A DNA stretch of 64,000 nt. Origin: Streptomyces sedi (lineage in GTDB: Bacteria > Actinomycetota > Actinomycetes > Streptomycetales > Streptomycetaceae). Positions within the stretch are counted from its first letter, which is position 1. Every line of letters starts with the position of its first letter. The notes beneath the pieces are model-generated. The model saw only the letters and a list, made by a program, of their open reading frames with translations, ran no database searches and was not told the origin of the DNA. A program made the position numbers and the translations under genes. The stretch covers positions 1 to 64,000 of the forward strand of contig NZ_VDGT01000008.1 in assembly GCF_006335015.1 (NCBI RefSeq), in the 5' to 3' direction. Below, piece by piece: positions 57,517-64,000 of the stretch.

Positions 57517-59751
<2,235 letters not shown>

Positions 59752-59830
59752 TCACAACGGCGCTCAGCGCTTCCACCTGTCAACCGCCGGGGACGTGACC
59801 GGGATCACTCCCGATGACCCGCGTCCGGCC

Positions 59831-60457
59831 CTACCCGTAGGTGTCTCCCGGCCCTCTGGACCCGGGAGCGCGCAGCCGTCCCGAGGGCCTCGCGGGGGCC
59901 GCCGGCCCCTTCACCTTGATCAACTTCACGGTGCCCTGGCCGAGATCGGCGTTGAGCCGCGCCAGCAGCTGGGGCGCGAGAAGACGCAGCTGGGTGGCCC
60001 ACGCGGTCGCGTCGCAGCGCACCGCCAGCACCCGGCTCTCCTCGTCGTAGCTCTCCGGGGCGCAGTGCTGCGCCACCTCGGGACCCACCAACTCGGGCCA
60101 GCGGCCCAGCACTCCGCCGACCGCCAGCGGCATCTCCCAGCCCCGCTCCTCGGTCAGCCGCGCCACGGCGGCGCCCAGCGGCAACGGGTCACGCCCCCCG
60201 GCGCGCGCCCCGGAGCGCAACCCGCCCCTGCGCGCCTCCCGACGCTGCCGCACAAACGCGCCGCGCTCCCGCGCGCGTTCCTTCGCGGCGCGCAACGCGA
60301 CCCGCGCCAGGTCGACACCGGTGGCCTCCGCCGGCTCGGGCTTCTCGGGGCCCCCCGCGGCGGGCGACTCCCCGCGCGCCGCCTCGCGTTGACCGTCCAC
60401 AGCCGGTGGACGACCGCCCGCGTCCGGCCGCCGCCCCGGCTCAACCGGCCACGACAC
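59831..60457 (-). CDS. dciA: DciA family protein (DUF721)
   Basis: 208 aa. A charged N-terminus (about 1-80), then a DciA/DUF721 domain (about 90-185) recognised from [50 protein letters not shown], a KH-like fold. DciA proteins load or assist the replicative helicase DnaB in most bacteria that lack DnaC; the position by recF, gyrB and dnaN fits. It overlaps recF by 17 bp (start 60457, recF stop 60441), indicating coupling. The C-terminal tail is Pro/Gly/Arg-rich. Confidence 0.92.
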   Translation of the reverse strand: MSWPVEPGRRPDAGGRPPAVDGQREAARGESPAAGGPEKPEPAEATGVDLARVALRAAKERARERGAFVRQRREARRGGLRSGARAGGRDPLPLGAAVARLTEERGWEMPLAVGGVLGRWPELVGPEVAQHCAPESYDEESRVLAVRCDATAWATQLRLLAPQLLARLNADLGQGTVKLIKVKGPAAPARPSGRLRAPGSRGPGDTYG

Positions 60458-61604
60458 GGGTGACCTCCCCCTCGGCGACCTCGAAGCGCGCCCCGGCCAG
60501 GATCTCCGGCACGTCCTCCGGCACCGCGGCCGTCACCAGCACCTGCTCGGCGGAGGCGACCAACTCCGCCAACCGGTGGCGCCTGCGGGAGTCCAACTCG
60601 GCGAACACGTCGTCCAACACCAGGATCGGCTCGGGCCCCTCCTCGCGCAGCAGCCCGTACGACGCCAGCCGCAACGCCAGCGCCAACGACCAGGACTCGC
60701 CGTGGCTGGCGTACCCCTTGGCCGGCAACGAGCCCAGCCGCAGCAGCAGATCGTCCCTGTGCGGCCCGACCAGCGTCACCCCGCGCTCGATCTCCCGCTT
60801 CCGCGCCTCGGCCAACGCCCGGGCGAGCAGCGCCACATACCCCTCGCGGTCGTCCGGCCCCGGGCCGGAGGCCGCGCCCTCCCCGGCGTCCTCGCCGTCC
60901 GTCGAGGCCCGGTACTCCAGCACCACGGGACCGCCACCCGGCGCGACCTCCTCGTACGCCTTGTCGGCCAACGGCCGCAGCGCCTCCAGCAGCGTCAGCC
61001 TCGCCCGCACCAACTCGGCGCCCACCTGGGCCAGATGCTGGTCCCACACGTCCAACGTGGACAGGTCCATGCCACGCCCGCCGTGGCGCCTGGCCATCGC
61101 CGCGGACTTCAGCAGTGAGTTCCGCTGCTTCAACACCCGCTCGTACTCGGCGCGCACGCCCCCCAGCCGGGGCGCGCGCGCCGTCACCAGCTCGTCCAGG
61201 AACCGCCTGCGCTCCGCCGGGTCCCCCTTGACCAGCCGCAGGTCCTCGGGCGCGAAGAGCACGGTGCGCACGATGCCCAGCAGGTCGCGGGGGCGCACCT
61301 GGTTCGACCGGTTGAGCCGGGCGCGGTTGGCGCGGCCCGGGTTCACCTCAAGCTCGACCAGCTGCTGGCGCTCCCCCTCCCGCACCAGCGCGCGCAGCAC
61401 GGCGCGCTCGGCGCCCATCCGCACCAGGGGCGCGTCGGAGGAGACGCGGTGGCTGCCGAGGGTCGCCAGGTAGCCGACGCCCTCGACCAGGTTGGTCTTG
61501 CCCTGGCCGTTGGGCCCGACGAAGCAGGTGACGCCGGGCCCCAGCTCGACCTCGGCCCGGGCGTAGGACCGGAAGTCGGCCAGCGACAGATGTGTCAGAT
61601 GCAC
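60441..61604 (-). CDS. recF: DNA replication/repair protein RecF
   Basis: 387 aa. An SMC/ABC-like ATPase: Walker [11 protein letters not shown] (about 30-39), the conserved [13 protein letters not shown] start, signature [13 protein letters not shown], and Walker [16 protein letters not shown]. An Ala/Gly/Asp-rich insert at about 238-252 ([15 protein letters not shown]) is longer than in E. coli RecF. It loads RecA at single-strand gaps with RecO and RecR and helps stalled forks. It sits 46 bp after gnd on the same strand. Confidence 0.97.
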   Translation of the reverse strand: MHLTHLSLADFRSYARAEVELGPGVTCFVGPNGQGKTNLVEGVGYLATLGSHRVSSDAPLVRMGAERAVLRALVREGERQQLVELEVNPGRANRARLNRSNQVRPRDLLGIVRTVLFAPEDLRLVKGDPAERRRFLDELVTARAPRLGGVRAEYERVLKQRNSLLKSAAMARRHGGRGMDLSTLDVWDQHLAQVGAELVRARLTLLEALRPLADKAYEEVAPGGGPVVLEYRASTDGEDAGEGAASGPGPDDREGYVALLARALAEARKREIERGVTLVGPHRDDLLLRLGSLPAKGYASHGESWSLALALRLASYGLLREEGPEPILVLDDVFAELDSRRRHRLAELVASAEQVLVTAAVPEDVPEILAGARFEVAEGEVTRVVAG

Positions 61605-61650
61605 GACGGTGGCCCGACCCTCCCGCTCTCTCCGCCCGCAGGCACGTCCG

Positions 61651-62529
61651 TTACGAGGAGCTCCGCACGGCGTGACCGCCGAACTGGTTGCGCAGCGCGG
61701 CGACCATCTTCATCTGAGGCGAGTCCTCCTGCCGCGAGGAGAACCGCGCGAAGAGCGAGGCGGTGATCGCCGGCAGCGGCACCGCGTGGTCCACCGCGGC
61801 CTCGACCGTCCACCGGCCCTCGCCGGAGTCGGCGGCGTAACCGCGCAGCCGCTCCAGGTGCTCGTCGTCGTCGAGCGCGCGCACCGCCAGGTCCAGCAGC
61901 CAGGAACGGATCACCGTGCCCTCCTGCCAGGAACGGAAGACCTCGCGTACGTCCGTGACCTCCTCGGCCGCCTCCAGCAACTCCCAGCCCTCGGCGAACG
62001 CCTGCATCATCGCGTACTCGATGCCGTTGTGCACCATCTTGGCGAAGTGGCCGGCGCCGACGCTGCCCGCGTGGACCGCGCCCGCCTCGCCCGGGGGCTT
62101 CAACGCGTCGAAGACCGGCTGGACGCGGGAGACATGCTCCGCCTCGCCGCCGTACATCAGCGCGTAGCCGTTCTCCAGGCCCCAGACGCCGCCGGAGACA
62201 CCGCAGTCGACGAAGCCGATCGACTTCGCGGCCAGCTCCTCCGCGTGCCGGGCGTCGTCGGTCCAGCGGGAGTTGCCCCCGTCGACCACCACGTCGCCGG
62301 GGGAGAGCAGCTCGCCCAGCTCGTTGACCACCGACTGGGTCGCCTCGCCCGCCGGCACCATCAGCCACACCACGCGGGGCGCGGCCAGCGCGTCCACCAT
62401 CTCGCGCAGGCTGTGGACATCGGCGCTCTCCGAGTCGGGGGCGTACCCCACGACGGTGTGTCCGGCCCGGCGGATGCGCTCGCGCATGTTGCCGCCCATA
62501 CGGCCGAGGCCGACGAGACCCAGCTCCAT
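61651..62529 (-). CDS. gnd: 6-phosphogluconate dehydrogenase (decarboxylating), short YqeC-type
   Basis: 292 aa, the short tetrameric type rather than the 470-aa dimeric type. NAD(P)-binding GLGRMGGNM (about 7-15), VVDGGNSRW (about 83-91), [20 protein letters not shown] (about 110-129), and the catalytic region [20 protein letters not shown] with the catalytic Lys. It converts 6-phosphogluconate to ribulose 5-phosphate in the pentose phosphate pathway. Its place between dnaN and recF is a hallmark of streptomycetes. A hairpin at 62569-62604 separates it from dnaN. Confidence 0.95.
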   Translation of the reverse strand: MELGLVGLGRMGGNMRERIRRAGHTVVGYAPDSESADVHSLREMVDALAAPRVVWLMVPAGEATQSVVNELGELLSPGDVVVDGGNSRWTDDARHAEELAAKSIGFVDCGVSGGVWGLENGYALMYGGEAEHVSRVQPVFDALKPPGEAGAVHAGSVGAGHFAKMVHNGIEYAMMQAFAEGWELLEAAEEVTDVREVFRSWQEGTVIRSWLLDLAVRALDDDEHLERLRGYAADSGEGRWTVEAAVDHAVPLPAITASLFARFSSRQEDSPQMKMVAALRNQFGGHAVRSSS

Positions 62530-62568
62530 CAGGACTCCTTCGTAGCGTTGTTCCTGAGGCCGAGCCTA

Positions 62569-62604
62569 CGCCCGCCCCCGCGCGCACACCTGCGGGGGCG
62601 GGCG
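62569..62604 (-). terminator. 13-bp perfect hairpin between dnaN and gnd
   Basis: Bases 62569-62581 pair exactly with 62592-62604 (arm CGCCCGCCCCCGC) around a 10-nt loop. It starts about 23 bp after the dnaN stop on the minus strand and leaves about 40 bp before the gnd start. It is likely a terminator or attenuator for dnaN. Confidence 0.7.
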
Positions 62605-62626
62605 CTCAAAAGCGCAGATCAGCGCG

Positions 62627-63757
62627 TCAGCCGCTGAGGCGGACGGGCATGATCAGGTACTTGTAGGCGTCGTCCGCCTCCGCGTCCACCGCGGGCCGGC
62701 CGCTGAGCAGCGCGGGCTTGGTGGAGGTGGTGAACGAGAGCTGGGCGACCGGGGAGTCGATCGCGCTGAGCCCCTCCAGCAGGAAGCCCGGGTTGAACGC
62801 GATGGAGATGTCGTCGCCCTCCAGCTGGGCGTCCACCCGCTCCACAGCCTGTGCGTCGTCGCTGGAGCCGGCCTCCAGGATCAGCACGCCCTGCTCGAAG
62901 TTGAGCCGGACCGGGGTGTTGCGCTCGGCGACCAGCGAGACGCGCTTGACCGCCTCGACGAACGGCGCGGTCTCGATCACGGCCACCGAGTTGAACTCGG
63001 TGGGGAAGAGCGTGCGGTACTTCGGGAGGTCGCCCTCCAGCAGCCGCGTGGTGGTCCGCCGGCCGGCGCCCTCGAAGCCGATCAGGCCCTCGCCCGCGCC
63101 GGAGCCGGAGAGCGCCAGGGCGACGGTGTCGCCGCCGCTGAGCGACTTGGCCGTGTCCAGCAGGGTCTTGGCGGGCACCAGGGCGACCGCGGAGATGTCG
63201 GCCACCTCGGGCTTCCACAGGAACTCCCGCACCGCGAAGCGGTATCGGTCCGTCGAGGCGAGCGTGACCGTGTCACCCTCGATCTCGACCCGGACGCCGG
63301 TGAGGACCGGCAGCGTGTCGTCCCGGCCGGCCGCGATGGCCACCTGGGAGACGGCGGAGGCGAAGACCTCGGCCGACACCGTGCCCGTGGCCGTGGGCAT
63401 CTGGGGCAGCGCGGGGTACTCCTCGACCGGAAGGGTGTGGAGGGTGAACCGCGAGGAGCCGCAGACCACCGTGACCCGCACGCCGTCGGTGGAGATCTCC
63501 ACCGGGCGGTTGGGCAGCGAACGGCAGATGTCGGCCAGCAGCCGGCCGGAGACCAGAACCGTCCCCTCGTCCTCCACGTCGACCTCGACGGAGACCCGTG
63601 CCGAGACCTCGTAGTCGAAGCCGGAGAGGCTCAGGGCGCCCTCCTCGGCCTTCAGCAGCAGCCCCGCGAGCACCGGCACCGGAGGCCGGGCCGGCAGGCT
63701 GCGGGCGGCCCACGCCACCGCCTCCGCGAGCACATCGCGTTCCACCCGGATCTTCAC
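62627..63757 (-). CDS. dnaN: DNA polymerase III beta subunit (sliding clamp)
   Basis: 376 aa from GTG 63757 (VKIRVERDVLAEAV); the open frame extends 34 codons upstream into the origin region without conserved sequence. Three clamp domains (about 1-120, 130-250, 255-376), with FDYEVSARV, VSGRLLADICRSLP and the C-terminal YKYLIMPVRLSG that forms the hydrophobic partner-binding cleft. The dimer encircles DNA and tethers the replicative polymerase. It is transcribed away from oriC on the leading strand. DnaA itself is not in the window; it should be beyond 64000. Confidence 0.97.
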   Translation of the reverse strand: MKIRVERDVLAEAVAWAARSLPARPPVPVLAGLLLKAEEGALSLSGFDYEVSARVSVEVDVEDEGTVLVSGRLLADICRSLPNRPVEISTDGVRVTVVCGSSRFTLHTLPVEEYPALPQMPTATGTVSAEVFASAVSQVAIAAGRDDTLPVLTGVRVEIEGDTVTLASTDRYRFAVREFLWKPEVADISAVALVPAKTLLDTAKSLSGGDTVALALSGSGAGEGLIGFEGAGRRTTTRLLEGDLPKYRTLFPTEFNSVAVIETAPFVEAVKRVSLVAERNTPVRLNFEQGVLILEAGSSDDAQAVERVDAQLEGDDISIAFNPGFLLEGLSAIDSPVAQLSFTTSTKPALLSGRPAVDAEADDAYKYLIMPVRLSG

Positions 63758-63859
63758 TTCAGCCGCCTCCCGCAGTTGCTGGCCGCTCGTCGCCTTCGAC
63801 TTCCTGTTGGGCCACCAGTCTGACGCACGGCACTGACAGTAGGTGCTTCGGCGAGTCAA

Positions 63860-64000
63860 ATCGAGGCGCGCCGGGTAGGACCTGCCCGGGCCAGGTTGTG
63901 CACAGCCCCCACTTCGAAACGAGTCTCCCGCCTTATAACCGTAGTCGTAGTAGTAGGGCCTGTGGAAACCGTGGATAACTCCGAATCCCCTGGTCAGTGC
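63860..64000. other. oriC: Left edge of the replication origin (oriC), truncated by the window end
   Basis: The non-coding stretch upstream of dnaN contains DnaA-box-like sites TTGTGCACA (63896-63904, 8/9 to TTGTCCACA), TGTGGAAAC (63961-63969, weak) and CGTGGATAA (63970-63978, 8/9), plus AT-rich CCTTATAACCGTAG at about 63932-63945. In streptomycetes oriC lies between dnaN and dnaA with many such boxes, so this is its first ~100-150 bp. The bulk and dnaA lie beyond the window. Confidence 0.75.

Overview
The window is high-GC actinobacterial DNA, almost certainly from a Streptomyces chromosome immediately beside oriC. It ends just upstream of dnaN, and the run dnaN, gnd, recF, dciA (DUF721), gyrB, gyrA, DUF3566, tRNA-Ile is the classic left flank of the streptomycete origin. 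Gene content is nearly all core Streptomyces. I saw no phage, transposase, CRISPR or biosynthetic cluster.

Layout. (1) 1-530: at least four copies of a 128-bp tandem repeat ending in a strong hairpin. (2) 592-8364: an anti-sigma-like ATPase, then a copper-handling operon (His-rich membrane protein, YcnI, Sco, ECuC/PCuAC, CopC-CopD fusion, Tat-exported DyP peroxidase DtpA), then pheA. (3) 8461-8784: a cluster of DnaA boxes ahead of serS. (4) 8964-24262: serS with an overlapping HAD phosphatase, a two-domain glycosyltransferase, two tandem ABC exporter pairs, an F420-type luciferase-like oxidoreductase, a second HAD phosphatase, a membrane protein, a metallophosphatase, a LacI regulator and a HisC/Pat aminotransferase. 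(5) 24516-32260: a Rex operator, cydA, cydB, a fused cydDC and a sensor kinase without a partner regulator. (6) 32285-34314: a 183-bp repeat array, a glycosyltransferase and tRNA-Leu. (7) 34641-42711: the cell-wall growth control operon fhaA, fhaB, PP2C, rodA, pbpA, pknB. (8) 42832-49860: DUF5324, ppiA, rhomboid, a second DnaA-box cluster, crgA, DUF881, a 59-aa membrane protein, pabA/trpG and two class E sortases. (9) 50007-53992: tRNA-Ala, a HTH protein, a Ser/Thr kinase, a secreted membrane-anchored protein, a 45-aa DLW-39 protein and tRNA-Ile. (10) 54076-64000: the gyrase/recF/dnaN block and the first DnaA-box-like sites of oriC.

How it works together. Region 2 is a periplasmic copper delivery route ending in a secreted heme peroxidase. 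Region 5 is a redox-controlled high-affinity terminal oxidase. Regions 7 and 8 coordinate peptidoglycan synthesis, division and sortase anchoring under PASTA-kinase and phosphatase control. Region 10 holds replication and topology genes transcribed away from the origin.

Most interesting observations. Two DnaA-box clusters lie outside oriC (pheA-serS and rhomboid-crgA). They probably correspond to the DnaA-titrating clusters described in S. coelicolor, but here both lie on the same side of the origin. The block DUF5324-to-sortase is inverted relative to the order I recall for Mycobacterium and S. coelicolor. The dtpA-serS-cyd region abuts the pknB operon instead of lying across oriC. Three repeat arrays with different unit lengths share one palindrome-forming core and sit at gene 3' ends, two of them between demonstrably convergent genes. 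Comparative statements rest on remembered gene orders and are marked as such.
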